Source: Anopheles merus (Eukaryota > Arthropoda > Insecta > Diptera > Culicidae). Taken from it: DNA of 64,000 nt. The notes under the pieces were generated by a model. That model did not search any database. It was not told where the DNA came from and saw only the letters and a program-made list of their open reading frames with translations. Position 1 is the first letter of the stretch. Each line of letters begins with the position of its first letter. This document shows, one piece after another, positions 25,594-39,075 of this stretch. The stretch is taken from positions 19,218,889 through 19,282,888 of the forward strand of contig NC_054084.1 in assembly GCF_017562075.2 (NCBI RefSeq). The letters are read 5' to 3'. The position numbers were made by a program, and so were the translations under genes.

Positions 25594-28499
25594 TGGAAAC
25601 GGTAGCTAATACGAAGGTAAAAAAAAAATAAATGTATTTACAATTAGGTGTTAAAACGTTAAAAATGCGAACAATAAGAAAAGATAATTGAACAAATAAA
25701 ATATTTCAAAAATAGCCCTGTTCTTGTAGATGGAAATGGCGCCAAAAAGAAACATCTCCTTACTGTCAATAAATAAAAAAAAATCACATAAAAAAGAACC
25801 CAGAACTCGTCGACACAACGAATAAACCAACCTCGCCCGTTCCGCGCTATCCACGACCGTAAAAACATGTCGAATCGGGAAAAGTTCACTCATAAGCTGC
25901 ACCAGGATCGGGTTACGGAACATGTCAAACATGAAATTCATCTTTAAGAATTGTTGCCTCCTACTCTAAAACACACACACACACACTTCTCTTTTCTCTT
26001 CCGTAACCATTGCCACAGGTATAGCAAGATAGAACCATGTGCATTTGGGGGGATCCGTGTTGATGAACCTCAGCCGGTGTGCAGTCGTGGGTAAAACGAT
26101 TCGCACTCAAGAATGTTTACTGCACACCAGAACAACCAGAAGGAAAGTCAAGCCACTCACGCTAATATGATGTGCGCTTCTTTCTCCGTCGTTGATTCGG
26201 ACGGGTTGATACGTGTCTAGACAGCAGGAGGACGGTGGCGCATTAGCCGCAAGCCGCTACTTTTTACATGAATAAAACACAACGCATGTGTGATTCGGGT
26301 AAGTGTTTCGTCCTGTTACGAATTTTGTTACAGCCAAATACACTAAAAAAATGATTGAAGACAGCTCTCGTCCGATTCCGTTTCTTAGAGCGATAAACTA
26401 CATCATGTAATGATCATTTGCTAAGCTTTAAAGTCTATTGACATGGCCTTACTGTATGTGGTTTTTGGAGTCATTACAATAAAAGTACAAGCTTCAATCC
26501 AGAGGTAAGCCCGTTGCACCAGTTACTCAAACACAAATCCGTCTTTTATTTCCCAATTTGAAAGCAATTCCCTTCGCTTGCTGTAAGTACATTTCTCCCG
26601 TTTTTTCACCGTCTGCCCTACCGTGTGGGAGCCAATCTGGGGCATTCCGGTTCGTCGCCTGTGCCTCCCTTCCAACCGGGACCGTTTTCTCTCGCCAGCT
26701 TGCGCGCGTGTGTGTGTGGATTTGGATATTTGCGCAAGGAAAAAGTAACCCAGTACCCCAACTCCCAACATTACAAGACGGTAGGGCGGCGAGAAAGAAA
26801 GGCAGCCATTTAGTGGCCAAACGCGGGAACAAACGCGCGGGAAGTGTAGTGTGCAGCGCGTGGAAGGTGTGTGTGTGTGTGTGGTGCAAATTTCAGTTCA
26901 TTCATAAAACCGATCCCCACCATCGTTCCGGACGTTCACAGGGGGAAGGACGGTGGTGGCGCCGGTGGGGACGGCAGTCGCGCAAGTCACTCGCGCCGCC
27001 TCTGCTTTCGTAGCCGGGCGTATGTTGCGCCGCTCGCGGCCCTGACTGTGTCTCTCATTCATGTACACCTCCCCCCACATCAACACTGCCGCCCACTACT
27101 ACTGCACCACCACCACCCCCGTCGCCGTTGTGCAAACACTCCGTAATAGGTCCGAGCGGTGAACACGACCACGAAACGGCCGATCCCCCCACCATGGGGG
27201 GACTGCCGCGTGTGCTCGGTCAGGAGGAATTTCATTGACGGAAACGGCGCGAGACAACCGCCGCGGTACCGAACCGCAACAGCACAAAACACAATATGCC
27301 CCTCTACCTTCTCCCACCACCCACCGGATGGTGCATACGCCCATATGTGTGTGTGTGTGTACGTGGAGCGGCGTCGGCGGTCGCTCGCTCAAAACGGGTG
27401 GGTTTTGGGTAGAATGAGAGATGATTGACGACGACGGCGACGATGACGGCGAACGGTTCTCGTCGGCGGTGACTAAAATCCGGTGAGGGATGGTGGCGGA
27501 TAACGGGCAGGCCAGACAGGACGCGGGGGGTATGGTGTGTTTAGGTAGCGGAAATACTAGTGGCACACAGCAAACAATGCTAATAACAAACAAGGTGACC
27601 GAAACCAAGCGGTCGGCTCCAGCAGAAGGTGTACAAATTGCACTCATTGAAGTAAAATGTACAATTGTAATGACGAAAAAGAACTCAAACTGAGAGCCTT
27701 TGGGTAGTGGAAGTTTAACACATTACTATGGCATATTTTATTTGGATATGTTTACAGAAAATTCAAAATGTAGAGACATTCGCGCGAGCAACAGCTTCCA
27801 TCAAAGCGCAGCAAGCAAACACACTCATCAAACCACAAACAGGAAATCTACTAAATACAACAACAAAAAAAACCATCACGCTCACACCACCATCCACACT
27901 AAGTGGGTGAGGAAAAGCGGTTCCCCCGTGCCGACCGGCGCGCAAAAAACAGGGAAAATGATTGAATGAAATATGAAAAGTGACACGAACACGCGACACA
28001 ACCACTCGAACGGCACTGCAACTCCCATAACGCGAGAGAGAAAGAGCGGAGACGGTGGTGAAGAAAGGACACGCAAGCCCTAACGACCCACCACACCCCA
28101 CCACCTCCACCAACCCATCGTAGCGGCCACGGGAATGGGAAAAAGCGGAAAGCCGCTCACCAAGCCCCGTAGCGCGTTGATTGAAGATCACTGTTGCCTG
28201 TTGCCCCCGTTCTGTGTGCTGTTTGTGCCGTGTGTGCCATGTGTGTGTGCACCTTTGCCCGGGCGGAAATGCACCCACAGCAGAGCGAAGCGTAAAGTAA
28301 GATATTACACCGGGCACACAGTGTGGGGTTCCCCGCCGGTTTGGAAAGTGTAGAAGGATAGCCCAGGGGAGCCGGTGGTGGCACGAATCTATCATAACTG
28401 CCGCTGCCGCTGCCGCTGGTTGCATTTAATTGCATGGTTTAATAGCAACAGGAGAACCACAGCAAACGCAAAACACAGACGCAATTGCTCCAAATATAA
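25594..28499. other. Unassigned non-coding sequence
   Basis: AT-rich to about 25,850, then GC-richer with short GT tracts at 26,867-26,882 and 27,345-27,360. A plus-strand CAG/GTATAG junction at 26,018/26,019 follows a pyrimidine tract that is broken by purines. Its donor is weak, so it is not called. No gene is supported. Confidence 0.55.
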
Positions 28500-28529
28500 C
28501 CCCCCCCCCCCCTCCCCCCTCCCCCCGCC
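28500..28529. repeat. C-rich homopolymer tract
   Basis: A run of 13 C is followed by three shorter C runs separated by single T or G bases. All translated frames here are poly-Pro artefacts. Confidence 0.95.
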
Positions 28530-28984
28530 CAGGCGCGTACAATTAATGTTGGATAATCGCACTTTGATTTGGAGATAGTGGTGATGGTGGTGGTGGTAAA
28601 TAAAAGCCTTACGGCGTCAATTTGCAGCCAATGAGCATGGAAGCGTTCATTAATTTGTATATAAATGGAACTGTTTTGTGCTGAGCAAACAATGTTAAAT
28701 AGATTTGTGGAAATTATACCAATTTTTGTTATGTGTAATAAATAAATTTAGCAGTACTATTTTAATTTTTTTTTCTGCTGTATTGATTTTTCGTTCCAGT
28801 AACTAAAATTATACAATGTAGCTAATATAGTATAGCTGTTCTTATTAACTTGCTTCGCGTGTTCGGGTGGGGTTTTTTTTTTCAAGTCTCACTAAAACTA
28901 CTTAAGAACTTTATGAAATTCAAACAGCTACTCGAATTCAACGATTCAACGACATGTTATGAAAAATAATCAATTAATATTTAA
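28530..28984. other. Unassigned AT-rich sequence
   Basis: AT-rich DNA with a short GGT/GGTGAT run at about 28,580-28,597. No gene or clear repeat was recognised. Parts may belong to the diverged element that follows, but its outer end could not be fixed. Confidence 0.5.
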
Positions 28985-29421
28985 TACTCAGGTGTTTCTT
29001 CTTTCATCCAACTAGCTGAAATTTCAGCCTGTCATAGAACCAGTATACATCATCCAGGTTGTCTTCATGTGCAATTATGTATAAGATGTAAAGATGTATT
29101 TTAAAATGATTCTGATCTATTTTTTCTGCTTAAAATGAGTTATGATACTTATTAAACTTACTAAATGTTTTAAAAAATCAATTTCAACAATTGTTAGCCT
29201 TATATTGATATTGATACTTCAGTAAATTTATTAAAAATCAATCCTGCATGAGCGCCCACAACGAAATGAGGGATTGATTACATATTTTTAAGGCTGACAT
29301 AATTTAGGCTGCAGTACTGAGGCTAGTTTTGCGTGTGGTCTTGTATAACGTCTTGACATTATTTCAGCCGCCAAGCGTCAAATTCTACATAAAACAGCCG
29401 GACTAGTATCGTATAGCCCCT
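28985..29421 (-). mobile_element. Diverged second copy of the 18.6-kb MITE-like family
   Basis: Read on the minus strand from 29,421, this sequence aligns with the start of the element at 18,601. It shares AGGGGC near the end, then TTTGAC, GGCTGAAAT.ATGT, ACCACAC and AAAACTAGCCT in the same order and at similar spacing. The other end shares GACAGG.TGAAATTTCAGC with copy 1 (19,093-19,113) but then diverges, so the outer limit near 28,985 is approximate. It is older than copy 1, has no coding capacity and is an internally deleted or rearranged relative. Confidence 0.55.
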
Positions 29422-32400
29422 AATGTTATTCTTACTTTTTCGGTTTTATAAAGCGTACACAACTCTTATTAGTTTCAGTACCGTAAAATCGAAGTATTTA
29501 ATTTTTTTTTCTTCCTGGTTCAAAAATGTAAAAAATTACATATAGACAAGTACTTAGGATTTTATTATTCGTTATTCGTTATTATTTGTTTTTTTTTTTA
29601 ACTTTTTGAATCAAGAAGCAAAAAGATTAAAAATAAACAAAATAAATAAGAAAAACAAGATAAAAACTAAGAAAACGAAGCCGGCTACGTTTTGGCTCTA
29701 ACTTGCCCATTTTTCAGTCCTAATTGAAACAATCTGTTCCAAAATTATTCAATTCAAGTTAAGTCAAGTTATTCAAGTTATCATAAATCCGTGCAAATAT
29801 TATTTAAATTTATCGTAATTATCACGAGAGTCGTAGTTTTTTTTTTAAATAGGTGCGTTAGAATCAAAAATTGATGACTAAGAGCCAAAATTTAGTGACA
29901 ATAAATGTAATCAGCAGCATAATTGCCCATAGTGGAATTTGTGATTACTTTTCTTTTATATTTAGAGGAAAGCTACCAAAACGGAATATAAGATTTGTTA
30001 ATTTAATTTATGTATTTCATTTTTATTCCAATTGAAATGGAAATAAATACTTTTGAAGAGCAAATAGTATAAAAAAGATAATCCATTTAAAAAAAAATAA
30101 ATGCGAAGATGTTAAGACCTTGTAATTCAATGCCAAACTGACTGATTTCAACACGTTTTTTCCATATAGATACATTTTTTCCATATAGAGACTGTTGGAA
30201 AGTCTTGTTGATACCCCGAAATTCCCGCAAACACGCCACCGGAAAACGAGGCCAGCCGCGTGCGACAAACATACGATGTGATGCTCCCTCTCCTTCAAAA
30301 ATTAGCTTAATCGGTGCACAAAGGAGCAAATCGTACGGCAAATCAAATCGTTTGAGCAAATTCTGAGTCAACGCGATCCTTCACCACCCTCCTCCCTCTA
30401 TCACCGCTCATGGAAGAAGTGGTTTAACTTAGCGCGCCGTTGATTTATAAGAAACAAACCCAACCCCATCCTCTAAATCACAACAAACAGTGGGTTGCCC
30501 GCTTCCTCCAGAACACAATTCTAATTACATTTATTGCGCACTTTTTCGTTTGGAAAATTTAGACCCGGGATCAATGTACAACCTTCGAGAGCGAGCGAGC
30601 GGTGCGCCGGTGTGCCGCCAGCGCAAATCTCGGACACGTTTCGCTGAGTTTCAAATTCGCGCAACTATAATTGATAGAGCGAAAAGCGAAATAAAAAGTA
30701 TGCCAACAAGAGGAATAAAAAACAAAACAAAAACGCCCAATACAATATAAAATTAGTACATCATTGATGAAAACAATAAATAACACAACAGCACAGAGGG
30801 CCCCGATGATTTGTGAACGGACACGAACTAATGTAGTGTAGAGGGAGGGGGAAAAAATTGATGAAAACGCAACACGCCGTCTTTTCGATTGACACTAATG
30901 ACCGATTTTGAGGACGAAGTGTGCATGCGTGGAGGGAAAACCCATCAATAAAACCGATCACCCCCGATCACACACGCCCGGGGTCCGATTATTGACCGGT
31001 TTAATAAAAACAGGTGGTTGAGAGAGAGAGAGAGAAAGAGACAGGAAAAAATCGCTCACATTGCATCCGCATTCCAAACGAAGGCTCCCTTCTTCCCCTT
31101 GTTCCATTCACCCGTGTTAAAAGATCGACAAATAAAACGCAGTAAAAGCTTCTTTTTTTATATAAACAACAACAAACAAGGAATACACACAGCAGGAGTG
31201 GAAAAAGGGAAATAAAATAGAGGAACGAAACCTACCGAAAACCCCGAAACCAAATTCGGCCCAATCGTGCTAAAAATAGAGAGTTTGCACCACACACACA
31301 CACACGCACACCTCTTTTTGGGCCAAGCAGCTGGCAAACAAAACAAAAAACCCCTCAGCGAAACGAAAACCACCGGTAAAGGAACGGTAAAAATTCCCAT
31401 TTTTATTAATTAATCAGTGTAATCTATCCGGCTAATTCGCACATCGCGCGCGCGCGCCTCTGTGCGTTTGCGAATTTTGCGCTACTCTGCTACACACCAC
31501 TACACACTTGCCCGCGGCCGCTTCGCGAATTCGCGAATTCATCAATCGGAACAAGCGATAAACTAAACCAACGCCACTCGTTCGCGGGGTAGGGGTACGT
31601 TGGCAGGGGTCAGCACTATACCACCTGTCAGAGGTGTGTGTGTGGGGGGATGGAACTCTCCCATTATCTGCTGAACTTGGCAAAAATGCTCCCATCACCC
31701 TCCGCCACCGGGGGTTTGAAGGCTTTTTCCTTCACTGATTGGGGGGGGGGGGGCGCTTCTGTGTGTAGTTGAATTTTATTTATTTGTGCGATTTTTTGTT
31801 ATTACCCTAGCGCTTTTTCGCATTTTTGCACGCTTGGTTGATCAATGTGTTTGTGTTTGTGTGTCTAATAAAAAAAAATAGTTCGCATTTCTTTTCGCAA
31901 GTGTGCGAAAACCATGGAACCATGGCACCATCTTCCCAACAGTTGATATAATCTAACTAACGCAATCGGTTTTTTTTTGTTTTCTTTTCCCTTTTTTATC
32001 GATTTGTTGGATACACACATACACACACAGAGGTTGTTTCTTCTCGTTTGTCCCGCTTCACTACTGCCAACCCCTGGATTCCCACACCCAGATCTCGCGT
32101 TCGATCGAATTGTGGCGATTGCGGGGCCTTAATTTACGGCCTTTTTGGCCGATTGCGCGTAATTTCGCAAAAAAAAAACTCCTCTCTTCTGCCACGTACA
32201 AACCACCTTCCGCGTACAGCGAGAGGAAAAAGCGTGGTAAAAAAAACGGGGGAATGGCGGAAACACACAGGCTGAAGCCGAATCAAGCTGATCGAAACGC
32301 CGGTTTCATCCCGCTGGCCAGATAAAACCGGGAAATGCGGGCGAAAAACACGTTCCACCGATGACACACCCCGGCCCAGCCCCGCAGCACGCAGGGAGGG

Positions 32401-33660
32401 TGTAACGTGGGTCTAAAAATATTCGGATCACTCATCAGCTGTCTGCGGCGTGGAGTCATAAATCTAAATCTTCTAAAAATAAGCCAGCACCCAGCCGGCG
32501 AACGGGCGCGCGCCCCGTTCGGCCACAGTCCATCAACCGAACACACAGCGGAGACGACGGCACACGCGCGGATGCTGTGAGTGTGAGTATTATTGATGAG
32601 TGGCAGCGAGCGAGCGCGCGCGCGTGTGTGGAGGGGTCCGATTTTCCACGATCGTGTTTTCCTACTGCTCTGTGCCGTTCCCAGTTTGAGCAAAGAGACA
32701 ACTGCAAACGACGACCGTCGTCTTGGCGGCGCTCTCGCCGCAGCATCGATCTCAATTGATCGTGCTTTCACGGTACCGAGTCGCGCATTCCATGCAGTTA
32801 TCTCGTTCGTGCATCGGGCGGCTTCGAGGCTCAGCTAAAACCCGAACAGTGGGCACGGGGGAAACGACGACGACATGCCACACGCTTCGTTTGGTTGTTT
32901 TTTTTTTAATGTTATTACTACTTTAACTGTTTTTATGGCTTAATCCCTATGAAAACATTGCTTTGTGGCTCTCTTTCTTTGCCTTTATGCTTATCCTTTT
33001 AGGGTTTCTAACGTAGCCACACACTAGCGGCAATGGTTTGGAATGTTTTCAATAACTTTTGGTCATTTTGTTTGTATTTTGCATAATATTTTTGTCTTAT
33101 TTTCATCAACTTCTTTCTCAAATGATCTTTATAAATTGTAATTACTTATTATGTATATCTTTTCTTTATATCGCATTCGAGGATGCAAGGGTGTTTTAGA
33201 CTCTTTTTTTTAGTTTATACTTTTTTTAATTTGTCTTTGTTTTCATTATTTTGATGTTCGCGTGTTCAATTTAGTGTTATACCATTTAAGTTATGTTTAT
33301 TTTCGATATGTACTACCTTACCCAATATCAATTACAGTATTGTTTACCTTTCCAACTCTTTTTCTGTTTTCATTTTCTATTTTATCGTTTTTCTTTTATA
33401 TTTTTCTGAGTTTCGTAAAATTTTTAATGAATTTGAAATCTTTTTCACATGCGATTTTTTTGTTTTTTTTTTCAGATCCTAATATATTCTTTAATGTTTT
33501 TAGATGTATGACATCTTCCAAAACTGTTTTATCCATCTTTTGTATATTGATAACACTTCAACAAGTCGTGTTTGAAATATTAAAAAAAAATATTAAAAAT
33601 AAAATCGAATGTTATCGTATCCCAATTCAAAGTTAACAGCAAATTCAATCTCAAAAAGTG
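29422..33660. other. Unassigned non-coding sequence
   Basis: Strongly AT-rich to about 30,480 and again from 33,000 to 33,660, with a GC-richer block between. It holds a 15-bp direct repeat (30,156-30,170 and 30,175-30,189), GA at 31,020-31,035, CA at 31,290-31,305, a G13 run (31,741-31,753) and the palindrome TTCGCGAATTCGCGAA near 31,532. The 124-codon Phe-rich frame at 33,262 reflects T-richness. No gene is supported. Confidence 0.55.
31741..31753. repeat. G13 homopolymer
   Basis: Thirteen consecutive G bases, one of several long G/C homopolymers in the window. Confidence 0.95.
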
Positions 33661-36172
33661 TACAAAATCTGCAAAGGGGGTATGACGTCACACCAAGCAA
33701 CGGAGTTGGGCAAGTCCATCACACAGCAAAGCTCATCCATCCAAATCCGTACCCACACAAATCATTGCTGATGCTTCCATCCGAAGCAAAAACTCTGATC
33801 CCCAAGAAGTCTCCACACTCCTTCCCCTTCCCTCCACCAGGAAATACCACATCCGATCGCAAAACTGGAATAAAATGGAAGGCACTGTAATGGTTCAATT
33901 TCCCCAACCGGCCCCCGGTACAAGCGAACGTACACACAATTGTGCTGTCTACGAACGAAACCAGCACTGCGCGAACGAAGCGCACTACAACGGGGTACAA
34001 ATTTGCGACCAACCACGCGCAAAAAAACGAAACGAGCATAACATTGACCTCAGGGTGTGCTCAGCCCCCCAAAGCAAAAAAAAAAAACCAACCACGCCAG
34101 CAGCAAAAAATGCAAGTGAATTCCGTTTGTGCGAATCTAATTCGTGCGGTTTGTGGGTTCCATTTGTACGAAAGACGCCCAATATATCGAAAGGTATTTC
34201 CTACACAGCCGAAACCGAGGGAAGGGCAGAAAAGCTATGCTGCTGACCAATTTACTTGCTGACGTAGGTAAGCAATGGGAAGGTTTAATTTGCTAGGCAA
34301 AAAAGGGGGTAAAAATCAAACCTTTGCTAAACGAAACCCTTGCATTGGCACAGTACACTGTTTACAGCGCTGTCAAACACTTGAAGCTCAATTAATTATG
34401 TCACAGTATAAACAGCAGAAAAACCTAAAAACAAAACATCATCCAACACCCGCGATCGAGCCTCGCTCCAGGGAAAGGAATGCAAACGCATTCAAATCGC
34501 ACCACGAACGCCGCCGCCGCGAATTGCTCCATAATAAATTCATCAACTAATGAAGCCTGCCACCACCACCAGGCGGCCGGCGGCGCATGCGAAATTCCTG
34601 CCCGTCTCGGCACAAACCTCGACAGGAATGGGAAAGGCGGCGGCTCGCGGTTGATCACGCTTCTCGTGATGAGCAGCAGTATAATAATTAAACATACATC
34701 AAGCGTGCCTTATTGATGAGCGAGCGAGCGAGCGCCCGGCCGGGTGACTTTCGATAGTGTTGAAGAAACATTCCTATAAATTATTCGACAATTAAGACCA
34801 TCTTCTGGATAGCGACAGCGACGATTTGATGCTGCCCAGGCTCGGTGGCGGCATGTGTCGGAATTATGCACGGTCGACGACGCCGCCGTCGGCTGAGAAC
34901 GATTTCCTGGAGGCAGCAGCAGCAGCAGACAGGTCAAAGAGCTATGTATATGCTGCATATCTGCATTTGTGTCAGAATTATGCGCGCTGCTTCGGGGTGG
35001 GGAGGCCTCGCCCGTCTTGGATGCCTTTACGAATGGAGATTGATGTCATTTGCATCGGGGCATTAGGGATTTGCTGAATGGAGAACGACCACTTTAATAG
35101 CTTCCGTTTAAATTAATACATTATACGTAATTAAAACTACAAAAAACCATTCCAAACTCTAATACCCAGACGTAGTGTTGACTCTGATCTTGGGAGTTGG
35201 AGATTCATTAAAGATGCCCCACGATCAGCACAAAGAAAATCGTAAATCAGTGTTCAATGTAAATCTGGTTCGGTGCGTGAAAAGGAAACCCTAGCTAAAT
35301 AAATATATTAATGACGCTGACCGTTTTCCTCTCGCGTCTTCTGTCACCTCTTAAGCATCTTCAAGCAGGATTGGCGCTTCTAACATGGCCAATTCAGCAC
35401 ACCAAACAGAAACACACACACCGATTGCGATATCGCATGCCAGGATCAGCATAATTTTATGCGTTATGTATGAATGCTTGCTCGGAACGTATTCTGATTG
35501 TGTGTTTCTTTTCTCTCACGCTCGCGCGGCAACTGCAAAACAAATCAGTTCCGAACTTTTACTGTCTGAATTTTGAACCTTCCATCCATTCCGACAGATT
35601 TTATGTCCCTGCCGAGGACCGAGGGCAGGACATTCGACATCCGATGGGCCCGCTGGGCAGAGTGCGTTACATATTTGCTTGTAAGTGGTGTCGAGCCCTT
35701 CTCGTGGCCTCCCGGACATTGGGTACTGGGGTATGCGAGAGGAACTAAACGACGACGACGACGACCATGGGGGCAGGATGTTTGCAATTGGCATTTGCAT
35801 AAAAGTCGTAAAGCAGCATCCAAGCGTATTGCACAACACACAGGCGAACCAGAAGGCTTACAGAATGGGGGAGGGCAGAGTAATGTAAGGGAAGATGAGA
35901 AGGCAAAGCAATCGGCCATACAGCACTAGCAAGCACCAAACCGCACACACACTCTCCGCCGCTGCAATGATTTATCAGTCTTCCGGATGCAGGAAAGGTT
36001 CGAACGAGGCCAACGTTTATATGCTGCTCAGAAGGTTCGTCATGTTTTCTTGTACTGGGAGGAACACATTGATGGTGATTTTTTTTATGTTTTTGTTTTG
36101 TTTTTGAAGAGATTTCATTCTTGTCCGACGATGCAGCTTAAGCATTGGAACAATAAATTGCAAACAATAGGC
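33661..36172. other. Unassigned non-coding sequence
   Basis: GC-moderate DNA with a CAG run near 34,915-34,930 and an ACG run at 35,750-35,764. A TAG/GTAAGC junction on the plus strand near 34,264 lacks a real pyrimidine tract and is not called. No gene-like frame was recognised. Confidence 0.55.
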
Positions 36173-36827
36173 GTAGGCAGTAGTGATGGGTTTAGTTGAC
36201 AAACGTCAAAAGTCGACTCCGAATCTGACTGCGACAAAATCCAATACTGAGTTGGCTGGGGTCGTTTGGGTATGTAGTCGTCCGGATTCGTCCGGAGTCG
36301 TCCGGATTCGTTTGGACTCGTCTGGAGTTGGCCGGAGTTGTCTAGTAGTGATGTGCTCTCTGGAGCGCACTTACGACTCCGAATGACTTCGACTATTATT
36401 AGTACGATTCGTACTCCGGCAAAACGGAATCTTCTACTTGAGTCTTCCGGAGTCATTTGGAGTTGTCCGGAGTCATTCGGAGTAGTCCGGAGTCGCCCAG
36501 AGAAGTCCGGTGCTTTGTGCTTGTGATCAGGAATTTAATTTCGTTGTATTTTTGTCTTTCACTTTGCTCGTGCAATTCGTATACAGGTCTTTGTTTCGAA
36601 CGACTCTAGACGACTGTGGATGGCTCTGGAAGACTCTGAACGACTTTGGATGACTCTGGACGACTCTGGGCGACTCCGCACGACTCCGCACGACTCCAGA
36701 CAGCTCCGGACGACTCCGGACAACTCCGAATGACTCCGAACGACTCTAGACGACTCGACTAGAGGTTCCCATTTTACCGCAGTCATAATCGTGGGTGCGC
36801 TCTAGAGAGCACATCACTAGTAGACAT
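36173..36827. mobile_element. hAT-like foldback element A made of 10-bp repeats
   Basis: The outer ends read TAGTGATGGG (36181) and, on the other strand, TAGTGATGTG (from 36819 inward). Outside them lie GTAGGCAG and GTAGACAT, 6 of 8 matching, which fits the 8-bp duplication of hAT transposons. A 25-bp block at 36346-36370 matches the complement of 36795-36819 at 24 of 25 bases, defining an inner 474-bp unit. The left arm is a degenerate array of GGAGTCGTCC-type 10-mers (about 36,275-36,510). The right arm (36,597-36,765) is the same 10-mer inverted, around an 85-bp unique core. There is no transposase. Overlapping frames encode Ser/Val/Arg repeats and are artefacts. Confidence 0.75.
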
Positions 36828-39046
36828 GATATAGCATTGATGTATTTTTGAAAAGGGTTCAAATTGCGGTTGATCGCTTTTGTAACATTCGAATATCGAA
36901 TTGAATAACTTTTCATTTTTGAACTACCTTATTAAAAAAAAAAAAATTAAAAAAACCTCCCAACAATCTCCAGTGCGAGAGCAAAGCAGTCCAATTTATT
37001 GCGCTACGCTTTTACACGACCATGCTTCTCAATATAGCAGCAGTAGTGCTGATAATTTATTACGCATAAGCTATGCAAAACATACCAACTACATAAATAA
37101 ACGTAACATTATCATTCAACCAACTACAGCTCCTAGCTCTCTCTCTCCGCTTGAGCTTTGCAAACTATTTGCATTTTTATAGCCAATATGTCGCACATTA
37201 AGAGCTTCCACTGCATACGGTTTTGCATACGGAAGATAAATCTTGAATGATAACATTGGAAGGGACCACACTGGTGCAGCACTAAGCTAAGCTTCCTTCT
37301 TGTCCGCGACAAAGGCAAGGAATCAAGCCTCCGAAAAATTACGCACCGCCACAGCAAGACGAAATCACACGGCCACACGACTGCAGACCGTCGTCGTCGT
37401 TGTCCCGATTTGCTCAATTTACTAATAAACGACGCAAAGTAAGATTGAACCAGCACGCGAGTGCGTTTATCATTGCCATGGGTGACTTTCGCCTCGGCCC
37501 ACCATCACCAACACCCTCCCCCAAAACACTTGTTTCACTCGACAAAACTAACATCCGTACGTTGTGCGCCGATCTGCCATGTGCACCCGCCGGAAGGAAG
37601 ACACCATAAATTTATTGGTCAATAATGTGTCACTCTCTCTCTCTCTCGTTTTCTCTTCAACATGAGGAAAACGGGTGCGTGGTGGAGCAAGAAGAAAACA
37701 TATTTTACAAACTTCCGCCACCAATTTTGCCGAGAGACGCGGGCTTAAAATTTGCATAATAATTTCCGGAACCTCTCTCCGCGTACGCCTCAGGTCGCGG
37801 AGTCGCGTCCACACGATGACGACGATGACGGTGATGGCGCGATGATGTGTAGCACACGCGACAAATGATGTTCGAAAATTGCAAGAAAGAAGGGAGCGGG
37901 GAGGTGGGACAAACCCTTACGCTCTGTGACTTGTTACCTTGCATCTTGCGCCGAATTGGCTCAAAACTCTAATAATGCTGCTTTATTACGGTAGCCAGGT
38001 AGTGCAAAATTGTACCCAAAGTAGAATTTATTGGCTACTTTCCCACTACTCCGCGGGGGCAGGTTGGTGTGCTGTGCACGGGCACCCCAAAAAACATAGA
38101 AGAAAGAGAGCAGAGCAAGAGGGTGAAAGGCTCTTCCTCCTACTGCTTGAATAGTTGCTATACTTTTTATTGCCGATAATTTCACAACTATTTTGCCCAT
38201 TACGCTACACGGTAATTCTTCCTTCGGGAAAGGCGGAAGACACACCAATTCACCCCCAATTACCTTCGCCTACCCCCGCCCAGGGGTTCACTCCGACCGA
38301 GACAGACAGAGGGTTTTGTGGCAAAGTTTTGCTCTAAATTATAGTTTTAAACATTCCCCTTCTTTTCGTGCCCAGAAAATGGGAAGAAGAACTGCCATCT
38401 AACACCATCACTACCACACGCCACGGCCAATTGGTAGCTGTGATTTGTATACTGTGGGTTTTATTACTTAAAGTATACATATTGAGAAACTGGGAAACAC
38501 GGTATGCCAAAAATTACCATTTTCATGTTTGATCCTGCAGGAATGGTTCGGAACGGGAAATTTGCGCGATAAATCAGCGTTTAGCTCATTAGAAAGTTCT
38601 AAACTGTGTGTCATATATCATTTAAATTAATTTTATCAATTTAATTATGCATTACTTAACAGTTGTTCGAGTTAATTATTGCAGGAAGGGCCATTACTGT
38701 TTTCATAGAACTTTTTTTGTTATATTCAATATCGTAAAGATGAATTTCAACACATTTATACTGCTAGGTTGACGAAGATCAAAATTCAAATTGCACTGTT
38801 TTGAACTCCTAAGTAATCAAGCAGTACGTAAAATCCCATAAAAAAACGTAAAATCAATCAAATATCCTGCAGAAAATCCATAATTCAGATAATCCATAAT
38901 ATCTACAGACGTCATTCGAAGTGCGCTTATAATGTGTGTTTTACGAGCAAAAAAGCACACAAATGGTTTATTAACTTCCCTTTTTTCTGGGACCAAGCTC
39001 TGCCAAAGGATGCATACACACATTTAAACCAAAACAATAGCGCATT
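36828..39046. other. Unassigned non-coding sequence
   Basis: AT-rich near the foldback element and again from 38,440 to 38,930, otherwise GC-moderate. A short CT tract lies at 37,631-37,650. Frames are short and overlapping. No gene or further repeat was recognised. Confidence 0.6.
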
Positions 39047-39075
39047 CCCCCCCCCCCCCCCCCCCCCCCCCCCCC
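39047..39075. repeat. C29 homopolymer
   Basis: Twenty-nine consecutive C bases, the longest mononucleotide run in the window. Its true length is uncertain because such tracts are prone to sequencing and assembly error. Translated frames are poly-Pro or poly-Gly artefacts. Confidence 0.93.

Noticed and set aside
26001..26024. Plus-strand CAG/GTATAG junction as a recursive splice site
   Set aside because: The pyrimidine tract is broken by purines near the AG and the donor is poor.
34250..34270. Plus-strand TAG/GTAAGC junction
   Set aside because: Good donor but no real pyrimidine tract before the AG.
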